64,000 bases of DNA, from positions 310,001 through 374,000 of the forward strand of contig JAEQBH010005074.1 in the NCBI GenBank assembly GCA_016808115.1. Direction: 5' to 3'. A program made the position numbers and the translations under genes. This document shows positions 49,057 through 60,527 of the stretch, in pieces. The notes beneath the pieces are model-generated. The model did not search any database and was not told where the DNA came from. It worked only from the letters and a program-made list of their open reading frames with translations. This DNA comes from Tetrastigma voinierianum (lineage: Eukaryota; Streptophyta; Magnoliopsida; Vitales; Vitaceae). Positions within the stretch are counted from its first letter, which is position 1; each line of letters opens with the position of its first letter.

Positions 49057-50858
49057 TATTTTGACCTCACGACTCGCATAGCATCGGGTTGAATTTGAAA
49101 GTGAACTTTGGATAAAAATAGGTATAATTAATTTAGACCCGTTTTAACATATGACACTAATGGTTGGGTCGGACCGGCACGTTTGCCAACTATAAGCATG
49201 ACCGGTGAGAGTACAATGGGAAAGATAATCCTTCTTGTTCTCTGGCACCAAGGTCTTGGTATGAACACGGCATGGGTTGAGATGATGAGCTCCATTCGTC
49301 GAGAATTGGATGAGCAGACTCCGTTGCAAAGCTAGCTCGTCTTGACAGGCTAGCTTCAACTATAGGGAATCTTGGGTTGGCTGTGGCTCTGATTGTTCAA
49401 CTATAGCTATAGCTATAGCTAAAAGGATGAATTTTGGGTGATTTGATATCTATTTTCTGCATGTAATCAGAACTCAGAACTGGACGATTTCTCTTAAATT
49501 TCAATCAACCATCCCCATGAACTTTCACTTTCATAGGTTATATAATATCTAATCAATCTCAACTTTTTTGTTGTGGAAAATGAATCAGTTGTATAGTAGA
49601 CTGTGTAGTCCTCGTATCACTCGTCCTACCACGTGTGCCACTAATGTACCACTACAAGTGTGTCACTTATGTGTGGTATATATAGTAGATATAAGAATAT
49701 GAGTTTAACCCGATGAATTAAAGTAGGTTGGCTCGCAATTTAAGAGGATTGGACCCAAAAAATGAAGGTCTGAATAGGGCTGCAGGCCAATTGGATTCGA
49801 GTCGGGTTAGCTTATTTGACCCACTTTTTTTTTTTTTTTTTTCTTTTAGAAATTATGCACAAAGACTGGGTGCCATCCAATTTTGAATAAGGCCCTGGTG
49901 ACCTAATTCATATCCTTCATTTTCTTCATCTAGTTTACTTTCAGGTTTCCCCTGCATCGGCGACTTATTTCGACAGTCCCACTTGAGTTTTGAGACCGTC
50001 TGCAACACCATCATCGACGTGTCCTGTTAACTCCTGAGCAAAGGTTTCTTCCACATTCCGCACTCTTCGAAGCTTAAACGAAGATTTGACTTCACCCTCC
50101 TTCGGCCCTTCCCCTTTCTTTTTAATAAATACGTAGATTTTAGGTTATAGTTCTGATTGGCAGTTGGAAAGAACGATGATATTTTTTTTTTTTTGTTCTA
50201 TAGATTTGTTCGTGTATAGATAGTTTGGGAGCTGAGTTTGAATTCGTATGGTGCGCAGGGGATTTTTTGCTCATAAATTTCATGTTTTGTGCGTTACTAG
50301 TATATTGATTCTTCTTCTGTTCTGTGGTGATTTTGGTTGTATGCATTTGACAAATAATACAAATGAATAGGACTTAATAGAGTAGAGAAAAGTCAGATTT
50401 CCTGGTTTTTCTTATGGCCCGGGAATATTTCTGTAAAATATGAGTTCTTGATCCTGGGATATCTTTTAAGTGAAAGGCAGAAAATCGTAATAGTGTTCGG
50501 GGGGCGGGGGTGACTCAAATTTTGGTCTTTACCATGTGTTTCATGTTTGAGACCATTATTGATAAACGCAGTAAATCATAGAAGATTTCATTTTTTGTTG
50601 TTTAGAACTTTAGACTGTTGTTTTCACCCATGAAAAAAATTATTGAGAAAGATTTCTGTCTTTCTTGCATTATTGATGCAAGATAAAGTGTTTCTAATTC
50701 ACGTTGAAGCATGAAAGTCACCATGTGTTTGCATCACCCCATTTTGAGCATTTGGTATGTTTGAGCCTTTTTAGGATCTTAGCCTATTTTAGCCCGTTTC
50801 TTTGGCCCGTGGTTTGAGTGGGCCGAGTCAAAATGGGCCAGGTCAACCTATTTCCCAA
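49057..50858. other. Intergenic DNA, no gene supported
   Basis: The stretch contains a triplicated TATAGC (49403-49420), a poly-T tract near 49827 and a pyrimidine-rich, moderately GC segment at 49890-50120 that could be a 5' UTR or promoter. No coding region follows it. Frames here are short. The phrase 'CACTACAAG' at 49650 lacks any accompanying repeat structure. Confidence 0.35.
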
Positions 50859-51120
50859 CACTACAAGACAAAAGGTCTTCAATGACAGCTTTTCACTATC
50901 AAAATAAACTAAATATGTCAAGGTAGGTCAATATTCATGTATATCATCTATGCCAATATCAAGAAAAGTTTAAACTTGCTTTGACATATACATATGTCAA
51001 GGTGATGAAACCTAGTTAGTGAATCGTTTACCATTGTTTCTTCGTATACCACATATGTTAAGGTTGCTTTTCTTATGTCAAGGTTAACTTATGCTTTTAT
51101 TAAAGCCATTAGTATATAAT
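50859..51120 (+). mobile_element. Left end of a second CACTA-like element
   Basis: CACTACAAGACAAAAGGTCT at 50859 fits the plant CACTA terminus CACTACAAGAAAA. It is followed by subterminal repeats of ATGTCAAGGT at about 50917, 50995, 51057 (ATGTTAAGGT) and 51077, mostly next to CATATG-like sequence. The opposite terminus was not found with confidence, so the element's length is unknown. No transposase is seen downstream, and a small non-autonomous copy is likely. Confidence 0.5.
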
Positions 51121-51973
51121 TTAATTCATTGCTAAATTAATCATAATCAAAGAACTGTGATTGAATCAACATAATCTAAATATCAAATTTTATATCTATA
51201 ACAAATTTAAGAATCAAACTCCCAATTTCTAATGCTGAACAAAATACATATCATATTTGAAACTATAAAATATTTTAGCTACATGGATATACATATATGT
51301 AATATGGTACATGATTAAAAATAAATAATAAATAGTGAAATCTTGCATGTAATAAATCTTGAATATACATTGTTGTTCTTGCATGTCATTAACCTATTTC
51401 AAAGTAGAGAAAAATATTCGTTCCAGGTTTAAAATTTTACTGAAAAAATAAATCATTGACCAAGATACTTACCCAAAATAATAGTAGATATAGAACTAAA
51501 AGAACTTATAGAATACCCAAGTGAACCTTACAACATAAACCAACCTTAACAAAAAAAGTAATATTAAATAAATAAATAAATATATATATATACCATGAGA
51601 TGCAACAAGATGTTTAATTTTCTTCTTTTTCTTTTTTCCTCAGATTTCAAGATTTTCAAAGTTCTTTGTTTACACAAAAATTAAACAAACCATTGGATAA
51701 ATTAGAGAATTACTACTAAATTATGTATATATGTACAATCTAAGACCTTGGAGGAAGGTCATTAGAATCAACTTTGAAGGTTTCACATAGGGTTAATAAT
51801 AATATGACATCTTTAGAGATTATAAACAGTCATTTATGTTTTTCATCATTCACTAAAACAACAAAGATTTGATTATTTGTTAAGCCTCATTCATTTAGAT
51901 AAATCACAATTCATTCTTTATTATTATATTTGGAAAGCATAACATGCACAAGAGGCACAAAAAATACAACCAT

Positions 51974-52033
51974 GATATATATATATATATATATCTTTCT
52001 TTCTTTCTTTCTTTCTTTTTTGTGTGTGTGTGT
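51974..52033. repeat. Compound microsatellite (AT)n(CTTT)n(GT)n
   Basis: About ten AT units are followed by six CTTT units and six GT units. Confidence 0.9.
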
Positions 52034-53048
52034 GACTTTGATTAAGCTAGAGATAGGGAGCATCAACATGTTTTCAAGCAATATCTACCATGTGCAGCAT
52101 CAACAAGTTAATCATACAACAAGCCTAGTGATTGATAGAAGAACCAACCCTTTTGTTCTATCAAACCACGCTTTTATAGCTACTAGTTTTCCATTTGGAA
52201 GCTTGTCATTAGATACAAATATTAATGTGCTTTAATTTGGGAAAAGATAGTATATATGTGAGCTATTATCTTGCTAAAATGCTTTTGAGAAATTTCCTTT
52301 ATGTCTTCCCTTAAAGCAAAGTAGTATCAAAATCATAACTATTCTATATTATCATACCCAACCCCAGCCTTCTAGGTAATTATCTCTTTTGTCTTGTCGC
52401 TTATCAAGTACAATACTTTTGATTATTATCTATAAGCCCACCAGTGCTCTGTATGTATCATTTTTTTTTAATTATGTACCTTAATGGAGATTAAATAAAT
52501 ATGTTTATTCATTAAATGAATTGAATGCATGAGTACTGCTATGTTTAATTGCTTTTATTATAAAGTAGTAGAACAAGCAGCTAATAGATATATTTTTTGT
52601 CTTCCATTCACAAAGAACAATGAACCAGATTTTCTCATGGCAATGCTAAAGGAGTTCAACATTAGAAGTCCAATCGTGAAACAGTCAGAGGAAATAGATT
52701 TTCCAAGGACATACCTTAGATGACCGAATAAACACAACAATTATGAAGATACAAGTTATCACAAATACCATAATCCATGTGTGACATGTGGTCTTAAAAC
52801 TATTTGAGGTAGCACCATCTACAGCTCGTGTACTAACGTGGCCAGTACTTGCTAAATTTAGTTCTATCTTAACAGCTATATTTCATGTTTCTAACATCCT
52901 TAGAGCTGACCACTTCTTCTGAAACTATCTAAGCTAGTGAAAATTCATTTAAATAATATAAAAGAAAATAGATTTCTTTTCTTCAAGAAAGCAATATTAG
53001 AATATAATCAAAGAGTTAAGTTAATAATACCTTGATTTGACATTCTTT

Positions 53049-53050
<2 letters not shown>

Positions 53051-53100
<50 letters not shown>
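53051..53100. repeat. (AT)n microsatellite
   Basis: Nearly 50 bp of uninterrupted alternating A and T. Confidence 0.95.
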
Positions 53101-53105
<5 letters not shown>

Positions 53106-54467
53106 AGATTTTGTGTATGATAAAATTAGAAAAAGAAAAATAAATTAATTTCATTTTCCCAAAGTGAAAATAAATAGAAACAATAGGAAATCTTCAACAA
53201 TCCCGATTCAATAAGGAAAGTATAGTATAAATTGAAAAGATTCAGCACGAGCTTGGGACATCCAGATTTAATTGTGTTCTTATCTCCGTCTTATGCAAGA
53301 AGAAGGATAATATAAAGCTCATAATCCTATTACAAAAGAATAGTTAAAAGAAAAACAACAAAAGATTTATCAAAGCTTAAAAACAAAAATTTGAAAGTGC
53401 TTTGTCATTATTATTATCAAAAGCTAATCATTTTAGCACTAACCTTGTTCTCTGAATCAAACTTTCATTCAATTTCAATATCATATAAAATTAAAGATTC
53501 AGATGGAGAGCTATTGGAACTTTTTACTTGTAATAAGCAGAAAGTTTCACCTTTTTTAGGTATACATGATGTCATAGTCTTGCCATTGTCTGACAATGCA
53601 TGTGCATCCTTGCATGACATTCCATATTCAAGATCTTAGGAATATTATCTAGAACCCAAATAAACCTTTTCTACAACAAACACCATATTCTACCTTTCTA
53701 AAAACTTGTTCTAACAAGTATTTAGAACCCAAATATAATTTGAAAAGTTTGCTTATATTCTCCATTTTCGATATAAGAGCCCCTAAATTCACATAGTAGT
53801 ACATCGATATTTAAAGGATAAAAATCTCATAACATGCATGTATTGTCATGTTCCCCTGATTCCACTAATTTTGAAGGGGTAAGGCAGGCATGCCTATTGC
53901 TTTACATAGTATGAGTTCGAAATTCATTTTTTTTTTCCTTTTATGACTTTTCAAAGTCCTCTCGGATGATTCATCTTTTTACCCTAGCAGGAGGTCATAC
54001 TTTTTATCCCTACAATAAGTGTTGTTGATATTTATTAATTTACAATTTTTTTTTACCATATTGATAAAGAAACCAATAGTTCAAAAAAATATTATTAACT
54101 GAACATATTTTATAGAACTGTAAATATATTCCCTTTTATGCTATGAGACAAATTGTATTAGTTTGATCCAAAAGATCTTTGCAAACAAAAGATTAAACTT
54201 GTTTATACTACGTAGTGGTTTTGATTATAAAACATCTTAGAGACAATTTGGTAAGGTTGCAATGCTTTGACCACCATCACTTGTCGACCATAGACATTAT
54301 CCTCATCAAATCCCTTAACCATCGAATTAAAAGAGCATAAAAGACATTCTGAGTTGATGAAATATAATCTAAAATAGAATATACTATATGTAATTTGTGG
54401 CATGATTGAAATATTAAGCCAAAAAACTCAACAAGTTAAAATCCACAAATCAATAGCTCTACATAGA

Positions 54468-54472
54468 TTCAT
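54468..54472. repeat. Target-site duplication, left (TTCAT)
   Basis: TTCAT directly precedes the LTR start and is repeated exactly at 62957-62961 after the element. Five bases is the usual duplication length for Ty3/gypsy integrase. Confidence 0.85.
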
Positions 54473-56867
54473 TGTAACACCAGGGAATTTGTATAGGTAT
54501 AAGTTAGGGAAAATATAATAGTGAGGAATTCATTATGGGGTATAAGTTATAGGAAAATATGTATTCAAGAAATAATAATGGTAATTCAATTAGTAATTAA
54601 TTTAGTACTATAATGAAAGGGCGTTATGAAAATAATAATTCAATTATTAATTAATTAATTACTATAATGAGAAAAAAAGGGAGTAAAACGTAATTTCCCT
54701 AATAGATGCCTAGTATAAATTGCAATAAGAGAAAATCTTTTAATTAAGTCACTGAATTTCTCTGCGACGGGTAGAATTGAGGACGTGCGACCGGATCTAG
54801 GGTTTGAAGAACAAAATCTTCTAGGTAAGATCTTCCTCATTTTATTTGGCTAGATTTCTTTGATATAGGTTCTTTAATCTTCTTTCAGTTTAGATCAACC
54901 CTGAAGAAGTCAGATTTAGATTTCACTCTCGTTCCTTAAAAAATAGAAATAAAATAAAATAAGTTAATTGGTGTCGTATTGAATTACTTTAGGTATGAGA
55001 ATGAAAAAGTATTTAAGGATAATTTTGAAAATAATGATAAACAAATAGGATAAATTTAGAAAGGTGAGATTCTGTATAAATATTTGTATTTGATAAAAAG
55101 TATTTAAAGATATATGTATTTTGGCAAGTAAATATTTTATTAAGGATTGAGATTTTATTAGATAAGGAATATGATTAGAATAATTATTTGCCAATTATAG
55201 GAAATAGATACATATATTTATTAAGATCCATAAGAAATAAATAAATTATTAAAAATAAAGTCAGAAAGGAATATGAGTTTTTATAAAATTTGTAAACTAT
55301 TTAATTGAAATAGTTATCGTTTGAGCAGTTGTCAATATGTTTGAGTTGAACAAAAAATAATATAATTGTTAAGAATATCAAATTAGGAAAGTTTTAAGAA
55401 TAAATAAGTAATGATGATAGTCTCTTCCTTATTATTTTAGGAGATTTATTTCATTAAGGTGAAATTCTTCGGATTAACTCTTTCAAAGATTTTGAGTACT
55501 CTTTTGAGGTAAGGGATTCTAATACGACACCGAAAAATTATTATTTTTATATATATGTACGTGTAAGGGATATTAATGCAGATTTTAAAAAAAAAAAGAA
55601 AATTGTTTGTTTTTACTTCATTTGAGTATGAAAATTGTTTTAACTGAATTATATGTAATCTTGGTTTATGAAAAGTTTTACTTGTTTTATTTATTTGAAT
55701 TATCCATGGATCAAGAAAGTAGTTTTGTATGAGATATCTTGAGATTTGTTTTGATTCTGAAAGAAAATGTGGAGATATGATGTTTTGTAATTTGAAATTT
55801 TGAATGGAAATATTTGATTTTAGTTGGATTCATTACATCAAGCGGGAATAATAGTTGACACTATTAGGCCCTTGTCAGCGGGATATAATAGTTGACACTA
55901 TTTGACCTGTCAACGGGATGTAATAGTTGACAACCCCACATTTTTCTTGGTGGGAAATGTAATTGATTTGAACCCCGACCTCTAGGGGGTTTGGTTAGAG
56001 TTCTTGTCTTAGTAGTGTTTGGTTAAGTCACCTTAAGACAGTATGGCCCTAGCCACCCATTTGAAGAAGTCCAACATAGTAGGCACCATTTGATGTTGAT
56101 GACGGAGAAAAATATATTTGAAATGTATTTGATTTTTGGATTTGATATGAAAGTGTTTGAATCGAATTTTGATATGAAATTATGCACGGATCACATTTGA
56201 TATGAAACCGATTTGAAATGGATGTGAGAATGTTTTGAAGTATATTTTGTTAATGTTCCAACTTATTTTGAATCAAAAGTTTTGATGAAAAACATCTCTA
56301 TTGTTATATGATTGAAAACTTTGATCCATGAAGCGCTAGTATTTCTTATTAGGCTTTTAGCTCACTCCCATTCGTTGGTATATTTTCGAGGTACTTTTAG
56401 TTCCGCGAGGAAATGATGAGCTGGGATTGAGGATTCGTCATCATTAGGATTTGATTAGAACTTTATGTTGGATCATGTTGAACTCATAAGTTCATGTTTA
56501 TGTGAAATGTTGGGTTTTGAAAGTTAATTGAGAAAATCACTTGGATGAACATTCTTTTTTATCTTAGTACAAAGTTGGATTTGAGAGGTCTCAAATATTG
56601 TTATGTCCCGAACAACTTTATATGACGGCCATAATTGAGATTTGAATATTTAGAAGAAATTACCTTCGACATGAAATTTTGAATTTGGAGAATTTATGAA
56701 TTTAGAAGGACTGCATTTACTGCGAGATATGTGTTTGGTAATTGGGCCAAAAAAATCCGAGTTACAAGAAAGGTTAGTGTCGTTTCACTTCAAATCTTCA
56801 AGAATTTGAGAAGGCTTGAGGTGTGAATTGACAGTCATGCCCCTAAGGTGGGTTTTAGGGCGTGACT
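54473..56867 (+). repeat. 5' LTR
   Basis: It starts TGTAACACCAGGGAATTTG and ends GGGCGTGACT, paired with the 3' LTR over its whole length. Conserved blocks include 'GGATCTAGGGTTTGAAGAAC', 'CAACCCTGAAGAAGTCAGAT' and 'ATAATAGTTGACACTATT'. The last base differs from the expected A. The two LTRs differ by many substitutions and short indels, so insertion is not very recent unless sequence errors inflate the difference. Confidence 0.9.
55838..55935 (+). repeat. Short tandem repeat within the LTR (ATAATAGTTGACACTATT)
   Basis: Three units of 35-45 bp contain 'GTCAGCGGGATATAATAGTT' or a variant, followed by GACACTATT. The same array occurs in the 3' LTR at 61900-62040 with an extra or altered unit. 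Confidence 0.75.
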
Positions 56868-56870
56868 GAG

Positions 56871-56888
56871 TGGTATCGAGAGCCCTGG
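56871..56888 (+). other. Primer-binding site for initiator tRNA-Met
   Basis: TGGTATCGAGAGCC lies three bases after the LTR. It matches TGGTATCAGAGCC, the complement of the plant initiator-methionine tRNA 3' end, with one inserted base. This primer is usual for chromoviruses. Confidence 0.8.
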
Positions 56889-57064
56889 GTTATGATCTTG
56901 ATGGGAACTCATTTTAGTTTACCTTTGGGAATAGATGAGTTCGCATTGAAAGCAAGATTTCAACTTCATACCAATTACATTCAACACAATTCCTAAAATT
57001 CTAACTTGCTTACTTTGGCTTCTTAATAGCTAAATTAGTTATACCTTTTGCTTTATAGAACACC

Positions 57065-57640
57065 ATGCCGCCAAGGAGACCTGCACCTTCCTAAAATAGT
57101 CAGGCTAATGATGATATACCCCCTCCACCTGAGGCTTTGCCCCCTATGAGTATTGAAGGGGCTTTATAGATATTTAGGGACTTTAATTTGGATTGGTTGA
57201 GGCGGGGCTAAGAGCTATTATAGATGGTCAATGACAATCCTCATCTAGTAGGGGTAGCTCCTTTGACGACTTTAAGAAGTTGAGTCCCCCTTATTTTTTC
57301 GATACCTCAAATCCAACAGAGGCAGAGGCTTGGATTATGATGATAGAAAAATTCTTTATTGTCATTGATTGTTCTGAGGAGCAAAAAAAAAAAAAAACCT
57401 CTTATGCGACATTTATGTTAGACAAAGAGGCGGATCATTGGTGGCTCATGACTAAGAGGCTTTTAGAGGATTATGGGCCTATTGTTTGGAGATAGTTTAA
57501 GGAGGCATTTTATAAGAAGTACTTTCCTGATAGTGTTCGACGACAAAGGTGGGGGAGAGTTTGTCGTTTTGGAACAAGAGATTTGTGATGTGGCCCAATA
57601 TGAGGCTAAGTTTCTTGAACTATCAGTTTTTACAGGTTGA
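57065..57640 (+). pseudogene. Ty3/gypsy gag relic
   Basis: ATG at 57065 starts MPPRRPAPS, the usual start of gag in Del/Tekay elements, but a stop follows at once. From 57280 the frame reads PPYFFDTSNPTEAEAWIMMI and then FMLDKEADHWW, which is the retrotransposon gag domain. After a TAG, FKEAFYKKYFPDSVR continues in frame. A further shift gives EQEICDVAQYEAKFLELS. Gag would build the particle around the element RNA. It lacks a visible zinc knuckle. Confidence 0.8.
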
Positions 57641-58454
57641 TTCTTTACGGAGGAGGAAAAAGCATTAAAGTTTGGGGATGGACTAAAGCCTTGTTTGGAT
57701 AATAAGATATCAATTACGAAGTTGGGTGTTTATTTGGGGTGGTAGAGCCGAGGCCCATATTGCGAGAGGAAAGAATAATGAAGAGCTTCACCAGTATAGG
57801 GAACAACAAAGGAAGATGAATAGGAGTGATGGTGTTCATGGTAACCAAATCTGAGAAAAGTCGGCTCCAGTGGGGAATCGAGGGAGGCGGATTTATTATC
57901 TTAGAACTTGTTTAAGTTTGTGTATGGGGATAGTTGAGTGACATGTTATTTGATAGTTCATATCCATTTGAGTATTCTTAGCATTCTGTACAAAGGTATG
58001 TTAGATAAATGATTTCTTGGTGACTAGTTAAAGTTCACTACACTCTTTTGCCTTTGTATTGTTGATTGGTTTAGTGAATATACTTTTATCGATATGAATT
58101 ATGATTTGAATTTGTCACTTTTTGGGACATGTCATTATGGACAATATGGTGGTTTGAAGTAATTTTATGACGATTGGTAAGAAGGACTTAATACTCCTTA
58201 AACATTAAGGTTTTTGTTTGATTTTGAGGATGAATTAAGGGCTTACATACCCATTTGTTGAGTTGTTTTGGAAAATATTGTCTTTCCATATTCTTAGTTA
58301 TCTTGAGTTTAGTTGAAGGAAGCGATGTGGATAAGTGTTACGCATAAGCTAAGCCTTGCAAGGTAGTTATTTGCTTAGAAATGTTGTTAAGTCTTTTAAG
58401 TCGATGTGATAAGTGATAGAAAACAATTTGAAATTTGAAAGGATGCGATATTGT
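57641..58454 (+). other. Decayed internal region, expected protease and reverse transcriptase
   Basis: By position this should hold the gag C-terminus, protease and the catalytic half of reverse transcriptase. I found no DTG/DSG protease site and no YxDD motif. The stretch is too short to hold all of them, so an internal deletion is likely. Confidence 0.45.
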
Positions 58455-58880
58455 TATTAAAGTTTAGTTTCTTGGGATTTATTGGGTACTACAAATAAAT
58501 TATTAAGAGATCTCTAAGATTATCTTATAGTTTCGGTGACATAGAAAAGAAGTTAAGTTGATTGGTCTTATAACTATGATGATAGCTTCATAGAGTTGAA
58601 GAGCAAATTGGTAGCAACTCTTATTTTGATTATTTCATTGGGTTTGCAAAGATTTGTTTTGCATAATGATGCCTTTCATTAGGATTTATGTTGTGTTCTT
58701 ATGCAACATGGAAAAATTGATATATACTTATAGACATTTGAAATTTTAAGATAGAGAAAACTACCTTATTATGATTTGAAGTTAGGTAAAATGATTTTTG
58801 CACTTAAGATATGAATACATTTTTTTTATTATGATCTACTCATAGTTCATGAGAGTTTGAAGTCTTTGTCTTCTTAAAAT
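58455..58880 (+). pseudogene. Reverse transcriptase connection and RNase H relic
   Basis: In shifting frames the sequence reads FLGFIGYY, then FIELKSKLVATLILIISLGL, then DLCCVLMQHGKI, then YDLKLGKMIFALKI. These match the chromovirus blocks VSFLGFIGYYRRF, FxxLKxRLxxAPVLxLP, GLGCVLMQ and HDLELAAVVFALKIWRHYLYG. RNase H removes the RNA strand of the RNA/DNA hybrid during reverse transcription. Several stops interrupt it. Confidence 0.75.
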
Positions 58881-59459
58881 AAATTTTTAAGCAAGAAATA
58901 GAAGATATTGATACAATTACTTAAGGATTATGATGACATTATTGTTGTCAAGCAATGAGAATCTTGTGATTTATGCCTTAAATAGAAAAAAATGGATTCC
59001 TTGGAAATCATTTAAGGTTGTTGCAAATGATTATTGTATGATTTGAGATGTTTACAAGTCTATGTTATACCTTTGGATTTTAGAGTTCTTATGTTGAGCG
59101 TTATAGTGCAACTAAACTTGTTTGGAGAATTAAGATCTTATAAGGAATTATTTGAAACTAGTTTAACTTTTGGAACAGATGATTTGTGTTTGACAGATAA
59201 TAAAAGATCTTGAAATTTGGGGATTAGACTTAATGTAAGTAAATAATAGAACATAAGGGCAACTTTTGAAGGAGGTTTATTACTTTAAGTTTGATCTACC
59301 TAAAAGGATGCAAAAGTATAAATATTTAAACGAAATTTTGATGGTCATATATGAGTAAGGTATTACATTATTTGTGATTTTGGGTTTAGTGTGATCGTAT
59401 ATGGAGGGTTGTATCAAAGACTAATAGTACTTTTACCTTCTTTATATTTCTAAATGAGT

Positions 59460-60510
59460 GTGAAAACTTATTACCATGGATTTTGTGATAGGGTGCAGGG
59501 CCTTAGTTAATGACAATGTTTCATTATGATGGTTTGTGTATGGATAAAGTCTAATAATTTTCTATTAGACTAGACCTTCGATATTAAGGAGATTTGATAA
59601 TGTATGAAATATTTGATTCTATGGTATGTAATAAGAATTCTTATTTACTTTTAGATTTTGACTTTGTAAAAAAAAAAAAAAATTCATACTAAGACTAGTT
59701 TGATAGTAGCTTCCATACTTAAACTAATGGTGATTGAAAGTAATCGCAAGTTAAGTATTTGTTGAGATATCTTGTTTTAAATTTAGTAATCATAATGAGT
59801 TCTTACCTTTGGTTAAATTTTCTTGTAGAATAATTTTAAGCTAGCATTGAGATTATGTCTTCATAAAGGTTTATGGTAGAAGTTTATGATCCCCTATGTG
59901 TTATGATCATATTGGAGGAAAAAAAAAATTAGACATGAACTTGTGTAATTGATTATTGAAAGGATAATCTCGATTGAAGAGAATTTGGAAGAAAATCAAG
60001 GTACACAGAAGTGTTATGTTGATAATCCCAAGCAATATTCGGTATTTGAATTTGATGATTATGTTATCTTAAAGTTTGCTTATTGAGTTAAATTGAGATA
60101 TTTGGAAGTTATCTCTCTCTCTTCTCTTGAAAGAAGAAAGAAGCCTTCTGATCTTCTGATTTGATGTTGAAAATATTAGAAGTAGGTACCTTATCGTATA
60201 AGTAGCCTTGCCCTGAGCACATCTAAGGTTCATAATGTTTATGTTTAGACCTTGAAATATGTTTTTCGATGTTTCTCATGTTGTGGAGTTAGACTGTTAG
60301 ATTTATGAGGACTTGACCTATGAAGAGGTGTTCGTTTCAAATTGTGGATGTGATGAATAAGGTTCTACGACATGCTATTTGTCAAGTTGGTAAAAGTCAC
60401 ATGGAGGAATCGTAGTATGCGAACGCTTGGGAGTTAGAAGAAGAGATGAGAAAAACATCCTCAATTATTTGAACTGCGGTAAAGTCAAGTTTAGAGGACT
60501 AAACTTTTTT
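59460..60510 (+). pseudogene. Integrase and 3' coding-end relic
   Basis: ITMDFVIG near 59473 matches the start of the integrase core (WExITMDFVxGLP). Near 60310-60500 the pieces DLTYEEV, KVLRHAICQVGKSHMEES and ELEEEMRKT match the chromovirus 3' coding end (DLTYEEVPVxIL, KVLRNKxIPLVKVLWRNH, WExExEMR). Stops and shifts separate them. Integrase would insert the cDNA into host chromatin; here it is dead. Confidence 0.7.
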
Positions 60511-60513
60511 TAT

Positions 60514-60527
60514 AAAGGAGGGGAGAA
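60514..60527 (+). other. Polypurine tract
   Basis: AAAGGAGGGGAGAA lies immediately before the TG of the 3' LTR, as needed to prime the plus DNA strand. Confidence 0.85.

Larger units (their letters stand above)
51121..54467. other. AT-rich intergenic DNA with microsatellites
   Basis: No gene is recognised. A 64-codon frame at 52529-52723 and a 101-codon frame at 51930-52235 (running through a microsatellite) have no family match. Simple repeats are listed separately. Confidence 0.4.

Noticed and set aside
49403..49420. Functional TATA-type element in TATAGCTATAGCTATAGC
   Set aside because: It is a short tandem repeat with no gene downstream on either strand.
52384..52396. CTTTTGTCTTGT as the right terminus of the CACTA element at 50859
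   Set aside because: It lacks the required GTAGTG end and has no subterminal ATGTCAAGGT repeats beside it.
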